The notes beneath the pieces were generated by a model, which was given only the letters and a program-made list of their open reading frames with translations, ran no database searches and had not been told where the DNA came from. The position numbers and the translations under genes were made by a program. From contig JASBNA010000033.1 in NCBI GenBank assembly GCA_038087015.1, forward strand, positions 452,863-516,862: a stretch of DNA of 64,000 nucleotides, read 5' to 3'. This DNA comes from Cerrena zonata. Its lineage: Eukaryota > Basidiomycota > Agaricomycetes > Polyporales > Cerrenaceae. Shown in pieces: positions 1 through 10,665 of this stretch (its first letter is position 1; each line of letters starts with the position of its first letter).

Positions 1-3000
1 CGAAACCCCAAGTTGGGCTAAGGGTAATTACCGTGATATCTTAAGTAAAACCCCAAAAAGAACCAATGGTAGAGTTAATAATCAAGTAGATGAGTTGAAA
101 ACTCCTGCAAATAAAGTTACTCGCCAGTTTGATACCTCTCCACTTAAACAGAATAATTTAAATAATACCCCGTCCCCTAATAAACCTAATGGACTTCATA
201 CCCCTGCAAATTTCACCCATACCGCTAAAAAATTTGGTGGATCATTTGGTAGAATCGATACCCCAACTGATTTAGGTTCTACTATAACCAGAAACACTCG
301 TCTTGAACCAAGAACTCCATCTCCCCAAAAACAAAAACAATCTTCTCCAAGAAACTATCTAGCTTCTCCTGGTAGTGCTACTTCCAGAGATTCTCCCGGT
401 TACGAATATTTATGTCGTATTCTTGCCATCAAAAATTGGATGGAACCTATAATACAAGAAGAAATTAATCAAGATCCAGTTGAATTAATATCTTATATCA
501 GAAACGGTATCCATCTCGCTAAATTATCTAAAGCAGTCCTTGGAACGACTAAAAAAATATTTACAAATGATTCAAGATTACAATTTCAACATACTGATAA
601 TATCAATCAATTTTTTTACCTTTTGAAAAGAAAAAATGTTCCAGATCTTTTCAGATTTGAGTTAACTGATTTATATGACGCTAAAAATGTTCCGAAAGTT
701 TGGTTTTGTTTACACGCTTTAAGTTATATTCTTGCGAAAACTAATCCAGGTTATGGTTATATTGAAGATCTTGTGGATCAAGTTGATTTCACTGAAGATG
801 AAATAAGAGCTGCAAACAGAGCCTTGGTTGGTTGCAGTTTACCAAATTTCACTAGTGTCGATACTGGTGACACTTATGAAGAAGAACCACCAGTTGTACC
901 CAAACCTGTTTTCCAATTTCCTAAAACCCCTGCTAATCCTACTCACTCAACTATTGAAGATGATCATCAACATTTACCTGGTAGAGATGTAGCAGTTTCG
1001 AGTAAACAATACTCTGAACGTCCTAAACCAACCATGGTTGATAAATGTGTTGAAACTGAGTTGGAAAATCCTTTCCATTTGAGTAGATCAAGAACTATTG
1101 ATAAGTCTGTTGATGCTAGCTTTAGTGATCTGCTCAGGTCCTCTACTTCTAAAAAAGTTGAAAGAGATGTCCAAACTAGTCCAATCCGCCCAAAATATCA
1201 AGACGTTGCTACAAGTCCTATTAAAAATAATAGATCAAGTGTTACTAATCGTTATGAAAAATACTTACAAGAAACAAACCAAACTGAAGAATCAAATGCT
1301 GATACAAGTAGAGACTCAATTAATAGGAACGCATCTAGTAGGATCAAAGATCATCATAAAGCCATTTATAATTCATTGGATTATACTTATAATCCATTAT
1401 ATACCCCCGAAATTGACGATCACATTGATAATATAATCAAAGTTCAAGCTTTAGCAAAAGGTGCCAGCTTCCGTTATAAAATGTTCATCGACCGTATTCT
1501 CTTGAAGTCATATGAAGAAGAGTTTACAGTGTTCTGTTCCGTCATAAGAGGTAATGCTTCTCGTCGTAGAACCATTGATTGCAAACGTGACGACTTAATA
1601 GTTTTTGAAGATGAAATTATCCAATTACAAGCAATCGCCAGAAGAAAATTGTTTAATTCTAAATCTAAAGTCGATTTCTCTGATTCTGAGAAAGCAATTG
1701 TGCTACTTCAAGCCATTATTCGTGGAAGAATTGAAAGACTCAGGGTGGAAAATACCAAGAATGATATTGTGCTGGCTACTTCTAATGTCATTGAATTTCA
1801 AACTGTTATCAGAAGAAATAAGATTCATTCTAAATCATCGGTAATTTTAGATAACATTGATTATATTGAAGATAGTGTTTTATCACTTCAATCCGTTGCT
1901 CGTCGTATCCTCTATCAAAGACAAACCAATAATAGTATCATTTCTGGTTTAGCTAATAGTGGTGGTATTGTTCAATTACAGTCTCTTATCCGTGGTAACA
2001 AAACCAGAATCGAATGTTTTAGAGTCTTGAGAGGTATGTTTAGGGCTTCTACAATGATTGCTGACCTTCAAAGTATTGCAAGAGGTGGAATTGCTAGAAC
2101 CAAGTTGTGTAATAATGTTTTGATTACTTTGATGGGTCAAGATGATAGAATGAACGAACTTTTCGCTAAAGTTAGAGGTAATGCTATCAGAAGAAGATTC
2201 AACTGGCAAAAACAAGTTTTGTATTTCTACGAAGAAGAACAAATTTTACCACTTCAATCCAAATTTAGAGGAATTTTAAGTAGGTTTAAAAGAGAAATCA
2301 TTCTTGACGATATTTATACTGAAATTGGTTCAGTGATCGATTTGCAAAGTCGTATTAGAGGGTTTAAAATCCGTAGGGAAATTGTCTCCATGTTCAATTA
2401 TTATACTATGAATCTAGATAAGGTTATCCGTGCTCAAGCAATGATTAAAAGTAAATTTACACAAAGGGCTTATAAATCATTACTTAATATGAAAAACCCA
2501 CCATTATCGGTAATTCAGAGATTCGCTTCATTATTGACTGACAATGATATCGATTATCAAGAGGAAATGGAATTGTCGAATTTGAAAGATTGTATCATTG
2601 AAAAATCAAAATCCAACGAAGAATTAGAATCACAAATTGAGAATTTAGACATCAAGTTGAGTTTATTGGATAAAAACAAAATTACAGTTGAAGACTTCAT
2701 TCAGCATAATAATAAATTCAAACTTTATAAACCCTCTGCCAATCATGCTGCTCACATTAAAAATTTAGAAAAATTGAATAAGTCATCTAGAGAAAGAATT
2801 GAATTATATCAATCAATGTTTTACTTTTTACAAACAAAACCATCCTATTTCATTAGACTTTACAAAACTCTCAGTGTTGAGTCTAAAGGGTCAAATTTTT
2901 GTAAATCTTTGCAGAATTTGATTATAAGTCTTTTCCCTATAAAAAATTCTTCAATTGACAATCACTCTCGTGAAGAGTTCTTCTACGTCAAATTTATCTT

Positions 3001-4936
3001 TGCTTTGATGAGGACTGACATTCAAAAAAACTCCAGAAATATAAGTGATTTAACTAAAGCACAATCATCATTCTGGGTTGAATTCTTTTTGCAAATAAAT
3101 AATCATACATACCAAAGAACACATTTGAAATCTTTTATGGGTAAAATTGTTACTCTCTTAATTGAAACTGATGAAGTTTCCTTTGAGTCAGACCCAACTG
3201 TGATAAATGACGGTATTGCTGATAGGGAAATCAAAGTTCATGGCTATAGTGATAGGCCAAAAGGTATGACTCCCCAAACAGCAATTAAAGATCCGGAAGT
3301 TTCTGCTGCTTTTGTTGAAAATTTACTCAGTTTAAGGGAGTATGCTACAAGCGTTCTTGAAGTCTTGCAAGCATCTCTCAATAAGGTCCCTATTCATGTG
3401 AGGTTGATCGCCAGGGAGGCCTTCAAATTATCACAATTGCAATTTCCAGAAAAATCTGAACAACAGCATTTATCCGTTGCTGGTGTTATCTTTATTAAAC
3501 ACTACATATCTACAATTTTACAATACCCTGAAAACTTTGGTTATTTAGCAAAAGATCCATTTAATCCAGAATTATTCAATACCAAAGCCAAAGCAAACTT
3601 GAAACATTTGAGCAGAGTTCTTCTTCAAGTGTTTTCCATGAAGCCATTCAGTGACAACTTCTTGAAACCTTTGAATGATTACATTACTTCATCCATTGAT
3701 ATCACTAGAAATTTTATTTCACAATTAATAGAAGTGAAAGATATTGAATACGAATACGAACTCAACGACTACGATGATATAATCACCCACGAAAGACCTA
3801 AATTAATGATGAAAGTTAGTGAAATGATTCAAATTGAAAAAATTGTCGGTCAAAATATTGATATCATGGCTCCAAGTGCCGATGACCAATTGTATAATGT
3901 AATCTCCAAGTTAGACGAACTCGTGAATTCCGCTGATGATCTCGTATCACTTACTGAATTAGGAACTATAACATTGAATTTAAATCCAACTACTAAAGAA
4001 GACTCATTGGCTGATTCTAAAGTGAAATCACTTTTTACTCAAGCTAAGAGATGCATTTTATATATCATCAGAATACAGGATGGTGATGGTCTTTTGGAAT
4101 TATTGATTTCAAGAATTAAAGAAAGTCATGAAGACAAGTTCAGAAAAATTGTTGCCTCTGAAAGAAAAGAATCCGAATCTTCTAGACATCATGAGAAAAG
4201 AAGACCATACTATAGAACATCTTTGGGCGATCTTTCAACTTTAACATACCGTGAGTTGAAGAAGATGGCCTTAGAGATTATTTTACAGTTAGAAGGTATG
4301 GGCCAATTAACTCGTGAAAACTCATTCCAAGAGCTTCTTAACCAAATTGCTGTTGACATCAAAACAAAAGATGATCAAAGAATTACCCGTAAATCACAAT
4401 TGGATATTGCTACTAAGACTAATAATAAATTACTTGAAAAAGAAAAGTTCTTGAGTAGACAATTGAATGATTACAACAAGCATATTGAAGGTATATTAGC
4501 TCAATTACAACTGAGACCAAAAGATAAAAAGATTTTTAACATTATTCCGGTTTTCAGTAAACAGTATTTCTATCACCGTGAACTTAAAAAGAACAATAGA
4601 TTACCTAAGTTTGGGTCTTATATATACTCTGTCAAAAAATTAATGGATCAAAAGATCTTGTTAGATTTTGGCGGATTGATAACTCAAAAGTTTTCATCTT
4701 CATCAAAAATAGATTTTATGTTCAGTTGTCACGAAGTTGGTATATTTGTGATCGAAGCAGCAGCTGGATCTGTCACTGTCCCTGGTGCTTATAACACCAT
4801 ATCCTTGGATCAATTATTAAACTATCAATATGAGAATAAACAAAAATTGGAGTTATTCTCGGGCATGGTTACTTTCGATGCTCAAAACTTAACTTCCTTC
4901 ATCTTCAAAAGATTTTATGACCTCAAAAAAGATTAG
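1..4936 (+). CDS. IQG1: IQGAP-family cytokinesis scaffold, 5' end cut by the window
   Basis: IQGAP proteins sit at the division site, bind actin and calmodulin/myosin light chain, and are needed for the contractile ring. The frame is already open at base 2, and the first in-frame candidate (base 95) is a TTG, so the true start lies left of the window. In order from base 95: a Ser/Thr/Pro-rich N-terminus, a calponin-homology domain (about residues 100-215, 'KVWFCLHALSYILA'), a disordered linker, about ten IQ-type repeats (about 445-830, such as 'IQLQAIARRKLF' and 'IDLQSRIRGFKIRRE'), a coiled-coil stretch, a RasGAP-like region (about 950-1300) and the IQGAP C-terminal domain (about 1400-1610). 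The visible part exceeds 1600 residues, close to full family length. Many TP/SP sites in the N-terminus suggest CDK control, which is inference. Confidence 0.93.
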   Translation, partial: ETPSWAKGNYRDILSKTPKRTNGRVNNQVDELKTPANKVTRQFDTSPLKQNNLNNTPSPNKPNGLHTPANFTHTAKKFGGSFGRIDTPTDLGSTITRNTRLEPRTPSPQKQKQSSPRNYLASPGSATSRDSPGYEYLCRILAIKNWMEPIIQEEINQDPVELISYIRNGIHLAKLSKAVLGTTKKIFTNDSRLQFQHTDNINQFFYLLKRKNVPDLFRFELTDLYDAKNVPKVWFCLHALSYILAKTNPGYGYIEDLVDQVDFTEDEIRAANRALVGCSLPNFTSVDTGDTYEEEPPVVPKPVFQFPKTPANPTHSTIEDDHQHLPGRDVAVSSKQYSERPKPTMVDKCVETELENPFHLSRSRTIDKSVDASFSDLLRSSTSKKVERDVQTSPIRPKYQDVATSPIKNNRSSVTNRYEKYLQETNQTEESNADTSRDSINRNASSRIKDHHKAIYNSLDYTYNPLYTPEIDDHIDNIIKVQALAKGASFRYKMFIDRILLKSYEEEFTVFCSVIRGNASRRRTIDCKRDDLIVFEDEIIQLQAIARRKLFNSKSKVDFSDSEKAIVLLQAIIRGRIERLRVENTKNDIVLATSNVIEFQTVIRRNKIHSKSSVILDNIDYIEDSVLSLQSVARRILYQRQTNNSIISGLANSGGIVQLQSLIRGNKTRIECFRVLRGMFRASTMIADLQSIARGGIARTKLCNNVLITLMGQDDRMNELFAKVRGNAIRRRFNWQKQVLYFYEEEQILPLQSKFRGILSRFKREIILDDIYTEIGSVIDLQSRIRGFKIRREIVSMFNYYTMNLDKVIRAQAMIKSKFTQRAYKSLLNMKNPPLSVIQRFASLLTDNDIDYQEEMELSNLKDCIIEKSKSNEELESQIENLDIKLSLLDKNKITVEDFIQHNNKFKLYKPSANHAAHIKNLEKLNKSSRERIELYQSMFYFLQTKPSYFIRLYKTLSVESKGSNFCKSLQNLIISLFPIKNSSIDNHSREEFFYVKFIFALMRTDIQKNSRNISDLTKAQSSFWVEFFLQINNHTYQRTHLKSFMGKIVTLLIETDEVSFESDPTVINDGIADREIKVHGYSDRPKGMTPQTAIKDPEVSAAFVENLLSLREYATSVLEVLQASLNKVPIHVRLIAREAFKLSQLQFPEKSEQQHLSVAGVIFIKHYISTILQYPENFGYLAKDPFNPELFNTKAKANLKHLSRVLLQVFSMKPFSDNFLKPLNDYITSSIDITRNFISQLIEVKDIEYEYELNDYDDIITHERPKLMMKVSEMIQIEKIVGQNIDIMAPSADDQLYNVISKLDELVNSADDLVSLTELGTITLNLNPTTKEDSLADSKVKSLFTQAKRCILYIIRIQDGDGLLELLISRIKESHEDKFRKIVASERKESESSRHHEKRRPYYRTSLGDLSTLTYRELKKMALEIILQLEGMGQLTRENSFQELLNQIAVDIKTKDDQRITRKSQLDIATKTNNKLLEKEKFLSRQLNDYNKHIEGILAQLQLRPKDKKIFNIIPVFSKQYFYHRELKKNNRLPKFGSYIYSVKKLMDQKILLDFGGLITQKFSSSSKIDFMFSCHEVGIFVIEAAAGSVTVPGAYNTISLDQLLNYQYENKQKLELFSGMVTFDAQNLTSFIFKRFYDLKKD

Positions 4937-5166
4937 ATAATAATAATTCAGTGTTCCTTCTCAATACCTATGGGTATTACTCATACTACTTTTTTGCATT
5001 TCTTAATCGGTGAGCATTGTCTATATCACCTTTTAAAAACTTTGTATTTAATCCAAAGTCTACATAAAAATAAACGTAATAATTATATTTAAAATTAAAA
5101 ATTCGTAGCATTTCAACAATAACTAAGGAAATTGGAATATTTTATTTTCAAAGGCCATATTTTAGT

Positions 5167-7158
5167 CTATTTTTTTAACAATTCATCTATTTTATTTTCT
5201 AAAACTTTTAATCTTTCGTCTTTCTCTAAACCGGCATCAGTCAACTTAGTTACTTGAGATTCCAATTGTTCGACAAGACTTGCAAGTTTTTCGACAGTTG
5301 CCTTTAAGGTTGGGGCACCTGCTGTTTTAGTGGAGTTGGATGTATTTGGAGATGCTTCTTTAGCAACTGGGGCTGAAGGAGTATCAGATTTAGATTCGAT
5401 TTTGGATTCTTCTTTAATTGCAGGCTTTGGCTCTTCCTTCTTTGGTTCAGGTTTTGGTTCTTCCTTCTTAGGTTCAACTTTTGGTTCCTCCTTCTTTGGT
5501 TCAACTTTTGGTTCAACTTTTGGTTCAACTTTTGGTTCAGCTTTTGGTGTTTCAGGTTTTTCAACTTTTTCCCAGTCATCATCTTTACTTGCTTGACTTA
5601 TTCTCTTTGAATCTTCATCGTCAGACTCGTCATTGACTTTATTGAGCATAGTGTCGACTTTAGTGGAAGTTTTCAATAAATCATCAACAGTTGCTTTAGG
5701 TGATTCTTTAGCAGAGCTGGATTCAGTGACATCTCTTGTAATTTCTTTTTCTTTTTGTTCAACTCTTTCCTTAGTTTTTTGCTTTTCCTTGATGGATTCT
5801 TCTTTTGAAGAAGCCTCCTTTGCTTTGGCTTCATCAACGATAACAGCAGGTTCAGATTCTCTTATATCTGGTTGAGTTCCTTCATAAATGGCACCCATTT
5901 TCAATAATAAAGGTCCATTACTGTCTTTACCACTGAGCCAATCTTCAGCAGTTAAAGCTGGCTTAGAAGAAGGAGCATCTGGGTAGATATCATCTTGAAA
6001 CAATTCTGATCTTCTAGGAACAATGAAGGAAACAGGTTCGATAGAGTGATCATTAACAGTTTTGAAAGATTTCAAAATTTCATTTTCTTTTACATTAACA
6101 GTGGATTTAGGAGCTGCAGCGAAACCTCTTTGAGGATCAGTTGAACTATATTGAGATAATTCATGTAAGACATCATTTTCATATTCATAATAACGAATGT
6201 TACCATCACCTTTACCAGCTAAATATAAGATTGAGTTTGATTCATCAAAAATTGGAATCAAAACACCAGAGGAGGCGTCAATAACCATAAAGCCATCAAT
6301 TGGGCCCTTATCAATATTATTAATATCCCAAACACCAACTTGACGATCAGATATTCTAGAAAACCCAGTAGTTATAATACGATCAGTATTACCTAACCAT
6401 ACAACTCTAGAAGGTTTAGCACCAGAGTGAGCAGGACCTTCAGATATAACTTTACCAGCTCTAATATCCCAAATTCTTAATTTTTTATCTCTTGAAGTAG
6501 TTGCTAATAAACTACCATTATAATTGAAAGCAAAAGAAGTAACTAAATCTTTATGTTGTAAAGTATGGACTGCTTCTCCAGATTCCAAATTCCAAATTTT
6601 AACTGAGTAATCCATTGAGCAAGAGGCTAAGATATTTTCTGCACATGGATGGAAGCCAACATGACCAACTTTTCTAGTATGACCAGAAAGAACTTTAGTT
6701 GGTTCGATAATATCTTTAACTTCGTCATTTTCATTAAGATATTTGTGGAATGAATAATCTTCTGGGATGTCCCACAAGAGGATCTTACCATCATCAGAAC
6801 AACTAACTACTTGTTGTTGATTGAAAGGATTAAAAGCAGTGTCTAATACTGGACCTTTATGACCTCTAAATAAGGACACAGTATCAGGAGCTTTACCAAC
6901 TTCAGTAATTGGAATAATCGCGAAAGCACCACCACCAGAAGCATCCCAATTAACAGATATATATTTACCGTTAGTATTAATAATATTTGAATCCCAAGCG
7001 TTCTTGGTGATTTTCAAATTTTCATAACATAATTCTTTTTTAGCAGCTTGACCAAATACATGACGATATTTGGATGCTCTAACAAATTTACCACTACATC
7101 ACCAAATTGTTAGTATGACTGTCAAAACATTACAAACAATTCACTAAACATACCTCAT
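5167..7158 (-). CDS. CRN1: Coronin, actin-binding WD40 protein (spliced)
   Basis: Coronin binds F-actin and regulates Arp2/3 at cortical actin patches. The main reading frame lacks the family N-terminus, which is recovered by splicing. Exon 1 is only ATGAG (7154-7158). The intron spans 7094-7153 with GTATGT, TACTAAC and TAG. Exon 2 (5167-7093) then reads 'SGKFVRASKYRHVFGQAAKK', the coronin signature. The spliced product is about 643 residues: a seven-bladed WD40 propeller and coronin extension (about 1-400), an acidic/basic linker with PKVEPK/PKKEEPK repeats, and a C-terminal coiled coil (last 45 residues) for oligomerisation. It is transcribed away from a possible small gene at 7287; the space between them is about 130 bp and would be a shared promoter. 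Confidence 0.94.
5440..5548 (-). repeat. In-frame minisatellite in the coronin linker
   Basis: Imperfect tandem units encode PKVEPK and PKKEEPK on the minus strand. Units of 12-24 bp are repeated about seven times, so length variation would keep the frame. It lies in the disordered linker between the propeller and the coiled coil. Confidence 0.8.
7094..7153 (-). other. Spliceosomal intron of CRN1
   Basis: Sixty bases on the minus strand with a GTATGT donor after ATGAG, a TACTAAC branch point and a TAG acceptor. Removing it joins codon 2 (AG|T, Ser) and restores the conserved coronin start. The first exon of 5 nt is extremely short. Confidence 0.92.
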
Positions 7159-7286
7159 TTTTGATTGAAGAGACGTTTTAAAGTCGATTCGTGATAACGA
7201 GTGACGAAACTTAGCAAGTTGAAAATTGTAAAAAAAAAAAAGGTCTAAACTGCTGGTGACTACCTTAACAATACTAGACTATAAGA

Positions 7287-7493
7287 ATGGATGGTAAGTT
7301 GATGCAATTGAAGTACTACAATCAACTTGTTCAATTAAATTCTGGCTTGAATCGATACAAAACAGGTAATCAAAACGTAATCGGATTATTTCCTTTTGAA
7401 ATTTTCAGTGCAAAGAAAACAAGTAAACAAAAGAAGGGAAAGGGCACCAATACAGGACCCGTACATCTAAAAGAACACTGTGAAAAGGTATAA
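7287..7493 (+). CDS. Possible small protein, 68 residues, unrecognised
   Basis: An ATG-started frame fills the gap between the 5' end of CRN1 and the 3' end of LRO1. The product has an amphipathic N-terminal half ('LKYYNQLVQLNSGLNRYK') and a Lys/Gly-rich tail ('KKTSKQKKGKGTNTGP'). It has no signal peptide or membrane span. A GTAAGT lies just after the start, but no TACTAAC branch point follows, so I read it unspliced. I do not recognise a family. It could be a real small gene sharing a divergent promoter with CRN1, or a chance frame; short length and lack of homology evidence keep confidence low. Confidence 0.3.
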   Translation: MDGKLMQLKYYNQLVQLNSGLNRYKTGNQNVIGLFPFEIFSAKKTSKQKKGKGTNTGPVHLKEHCEKV

Positions 7494-7561
7494 ACTAAAG
7501 AATATAAATATTATAGAACAAGAAATGAAGAAGATACGAGGCAATTAGACCAATGTAGTGA

Positions 7562-9610
7562 TTAAATAGCCATGCGATCTACTATTTGATGTAAGTCACT
7601 CACGTAACGATCAGGAATTCTATCACCTTGACCTCCGGCAACTCTAAGAATCAATTCGTTCAATTCAGAAGAACCCAAGATGTCGACGTGTTCAGCAGTT
7701 TTAGCACCACCTCTGATATCATATCTATCAGGCTCGTGTTTGATTTCGACAATTGTCACGTTGATATTTGCTGGGTTGAAACGAGAGTTTGGTTTCTTCC
7801 ATTCATGAGACATTGTATGGGTTAATAAGGAAACGGTTCCATCACCATCGGCCATATAAATTGGGTTTTCATTTTCTAAATCAATGGTCATTGGTAATAA
7901 AGCAGTAAAATCATCACCGTAATTATAAGCTCGTTCAGTTGGGTTACCTACTCCATAGAAACTATAAATTCTCATATCTGGGGCAATTGGTAAAGAAGCT
8001 TCTAAAGGATTTGACCATTTCAGATGATCTTGATTATTCTTCAATAATTCATTTTTAGTTTTAGCAATACCATAAGAATACTGACTTCTAACTCTATTTG
8101 AAAACCAATCAGGAGAAAAATCTAAAATATAATCAATCGAAGTAGCTATAGTAAAATTACGACTAGCACTCAGATTTTTTTTAGAAATATATCTTATAAA
8201 ATTACCAACTGATTCCTTTTTAGTACCTTCAATTTCAACATCAGTTGAATTTGTGATTAAAGTATTTGAAGGATCATCAGGAGCGTGAGTTAAATTTCCC
8301 CAAATTACATCACCACCTTTTGGTAACATTGCAGGAACACCACCAAAAGTTCTAACTAAATCAACTCTTTCTTTTCTACTGAAAAATTTTTCTAAACCAT
8401 AAATGGCCAATTGATTCATTTGAACAGTATCTTTCATTTCACCAGAAAGTAAAACCGGGATAGTTTTAGGAGTACCTAAAATACTACCACTAATATCAAT
8501 AATTGAATCAAGATAAGTATTACACCAATTTGGACCCCCATTACCATAAAGATCACCATTGGCTTCAACCCATTTCATAAAATAAAAAATAACTTGAGAC
8601 CCCATTGAATGACCAATTAAAATCGACTTTTCGCCAGATAATTTATAAATAGTTTCAATTTGAGTTTTCAATTTAGTAAAATAACCATCTCTAATTTCTA
8701 AATCTAAATAAGCTAATCTCCAGTCGTAACTAGCACTTAACATATTATTTGGACCATAACCAATAACAGCTAAATTCTGAATAATTTTATTCCAAATCCA
8801 ATAACCAGCAACAAAGAAATCAGAAGATTCAAAACCTTGAGAAGCTCTTAGTTTAATATTAGGAGGATCTAATCCGGTTTCAGGATCTAACATAATATGC
8901 TTTAACCAACAAGTTTTATCTAAGATCATGGTACGAAGCATGTAAAAAGACCCCCATAATCTTTTTCTAAAATGATGAATTGAAGGACAATCCCCGTCTT
9001 CATTTAACCCCCAAGATTCAATACCAGTTGAAATAACACCAGGAACCATAATAACATTATGTTTGGCAGTTAAGTTATATTGTTCCACCATTCTTTTACC
9101 AGCAGAAAAAGATTCTGCTGAACCGTTTAATTCATCAGGTTTATTTGAATCTTTATTTTCAAAATCATTCAACATTGATTGAATTCCGGCAGGCAACAAA
9201 TCTTTCCAGTCATCCAGGAAAAATGCTGAAGAATCAAAACGAACGATTTGTTCTAATTCATTTCTTAAATCTTGATTTGAAAAAGTTGATAAGAAAATTG
9301 TTAATAATAATCCAAGCACTGCACCAAGTACAAAGACAACTCTTCTCGATTGGTAAAGTTTCTTCTTCAATTCTTTCGAGTCTTTGCTTTTATGTAATGC
9401 TTTTTTCAACTGTTCTTTATTCTTTTCAATTGCTTCGGTTGATTCTAAGGATTCGGTTAATTCTGGTGTTGCAGTATTGGAATCTTCATCTTCATTAACA
9501 TTTATACCGGTTGTTTTCGCAATCTTATCCCCAATCGAAGATAAGATAGCATGCTCATTATCATTATTCTCCTGCTTTGATTTCAGCTTCCGCTTAATTG
9601 GTTTAGGCAT
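7562..9610 (-). CDS. LRO1: Phospholipid:diacylglycerol acyltransferase
   Basis: This enzyme moves an acyl chain from phospholipid to diacylglycerol, making triacylglycerol for lipid droplets, at the ER or nuclear membrane. The 682-residue protein has a basic cytosolic N-terminus, one membrane span at about residues 91-111 ('VVFVLGAVLGLLLTIFLSTF') and a lumenal LCAT-like alpha/beta-hydrolase domain. The nucleophile motif GHSMG (Ser about 335) is intact. Further LCAT/PDAT signatures include 'NVIMVPGVISTGIESW', 'ASYDWRLAYLDLE' and a C-terminal 'EHVDILGSSELNELI' holding the likely catalytic His. The length matches the yeast family (about 660). The upstream gap holds T-rich tandem repeats. Confidence 0.95.
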   Translation of the reverse strand: MPKPIKRKLKSKQENNDNEHAILSSIGDKIAKTTGINVNEDEDSNTATPELTESLESTEAIEKNKEQLKKALHKSKDSKELKKKLYQSRRVVFVLGAVLGLLLTIFLSTFSNQDLRNELEQIVRFDSSAFFLDDWKDLLPAGIQSMLNDFENKDSNKPDELNGSAESFSAGKRMVEQYNLTAKHNVIMVPGVISTGIESWGLNEDGDCPSIHHFRKRLWGSFYMLRTMILDKTCWLKHIMLDPETGLDPPNIKLRASQGFESSDFFVAGYWIWNKIIQNLAVIGYGPNNMLSASYDWRLAYLDLEIRDGYFTKLKTQIETIYKLSGEKSILIGHSMGSQVIFYFMKWVEANGDLYGNGGPNWCNTYLDSIIDISGSILGTPKTIPVLLSGEMKDTVQMNQLAIYGLEKFFSRKERVDLVRTFGGVPAMLPKGGDVIWGNLTHAPDDPSNTLITNSTDVEIEGTKKESVGNFIRYISKKNLSASRNFTIATSIDYILDFSPDWFSNRVRSQYSYGIAKTKNELLKNNQDHLKWSNPLEASLPIAPDMRIYSFYGVGNPTERAYNYGDDFTALLPMTIDLENENPIYMADGDGTVSLLTHTMSHEWKKPNSRFNPANINVTIVEIKHEPDRYDIRGGAKTAEHVDILGSSELNELILRVAGGQGDRIPDRYVSDLHQIVDRMAI

Positions 9611-9639
9611 TTTCAGTAAATGAAGTTGACTGATTGTTA

Positions 9640-9732
9640 TTTTTTTTTTTTTTTTTTCAGTTGATATACTTTTTTTCAGTTGATATACTTTTTTTTCAGT
9701 TATACTTTTTTCAGTTGATATACTTTTTTTGC
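9640..9732 (+). repeat. T-rich 18-21 bp tandem repeat upstream of LRO1
   Basis: A run of 17 T is followed by four imperfect copies of a unit reading roughly TTTTTTCAGTTGATATAC; one copy has lost the TTGA part. It occupies most of the 191-bp gap between the LRO1 start and the ATG3 stop, so it lies in the LRO1 promoter and the ATG3 3' region. Confidence 0.85.
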
Positions 9733-9801
9733 GCTCTTACAACGGTATAAGGGTTTAGATATTCTATTGATAAACTATAAACACGCAGACCTGCTACCGT
9801 A

Positions 9802-10665
9802 TTATAACGCATCCATGGTATAGTCGTATTCTATACCGGGAGTGACACTGGCAATGAACTTTAAGAAGATGATGAGATACTGGTCCACCCTAATGCCAGT
9901 ATCCTCTAAGGAAAGATCGGCAATATCTGGTTCGGAATTCTTCCTTTTAGCATGTTTCATCAAAACCTTCATGACTGAAGAATGTTTACAAGGATGAATT
10001 GATATCGAGGTGGTGTTATAAGTGATTGGTAAGTTTTCAATGGTTGCAGTTTTATCTTTATAATCATTACTTATATCATCAAACATTTGATTTGGTAATA
10101 GCGGAATACCATTTGAATTAAACCCAACAAGATAAAGTTTAGGCACTCTATAAGAAGTAGAATAAGTAATGTATAAATCGTATTTACGAACTTCGTTATT
10201 GGAATCAATTTGTTGGAAATCGTCATCATCTTCTTCTACATCTTCGATATCGTCTTCCACCGAATCATCAATGAGATCATCTATATCCTGTTCTTGGTTC
10301 TGATCGTCTTTCTTTAATCGATCAACGTGATCTCGATTATTAATGGGTTTAGATTTTACCCAACCATCTTCATCTTCCTCTTCTTCATCCTCGTCCTTGG
10401 TAGAGTCAATTCCATAGTAAGTCGACACCCTCTGATACGAAGGAACGTGTCTTGTTATCAAATACTGTTTATCAGGAGGTAAAAACGATTTTTTTAACTT
10501 ATCAGGACAAGACCCCCATTGCCAGGTTGGAAATTTATACACTAGATAATCGCCAGCCTTGACAAACTCGTCCGGGGAAATTTCTCCGGTGGTGGAGAAG
10601 TTGGACTCGGTGTTTATAGGAGTGAGGTATTCTCTCAATGATGAGAGCTTTGATCTTATCGACAT
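9802..10665 (-). CDS. ATG3: Autophagy E2-like enzyme Atg3
   Basis: Atg3 is the E2-like enzyme that couples Atg8 to phosphatidylethanolamine for autophagosome growth. The 287-residue product starts 'MSIRSKLSSLREYLTPI', matching the membrane-sensing amphipathic N-terminal helix of the family. 'GDYLVYKFPTWQWG' and 'DKQYLITRHVPSYQR' are conserved core segments. An acidic flexible region (about 90-155) is followed by 'YDLYITYSTSYRVPKLYL' and the catalytic 'HPCKHSSVMKVLMKH' with the active Cys. The last part ('YLIIFLKFIASVTPGIEYDYTMDAL') is also typical. Length is normal for the family (about 300). Confidence 0.96.
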   Translation of the reverse strand: MSIRSKLSSLREYLTPINTESNFSTTGEISPDEFVKAGDYLVYKFPTWQWGSCPDKLKKSFLPPDKQYLITRHVPSYQRVSTYYGIDSTKDEDEEEEDEDGWVKSKPINNRDHVDRLKKDDQNQEQDIDDLIDDSVEDDIEDVEEDDDDFQQIDSNNEVRKYDLYITYSTSYRVPKLYLVGFNSNGIPLLPNQMFDDISNDYKDKTATIENLPITYNTTSISIHPCKHSSVMKVLMKHAKRKNSEPDIADLSLEDTGIRVDQYLIIFLKFIASVTPGIEYDYTMDAL

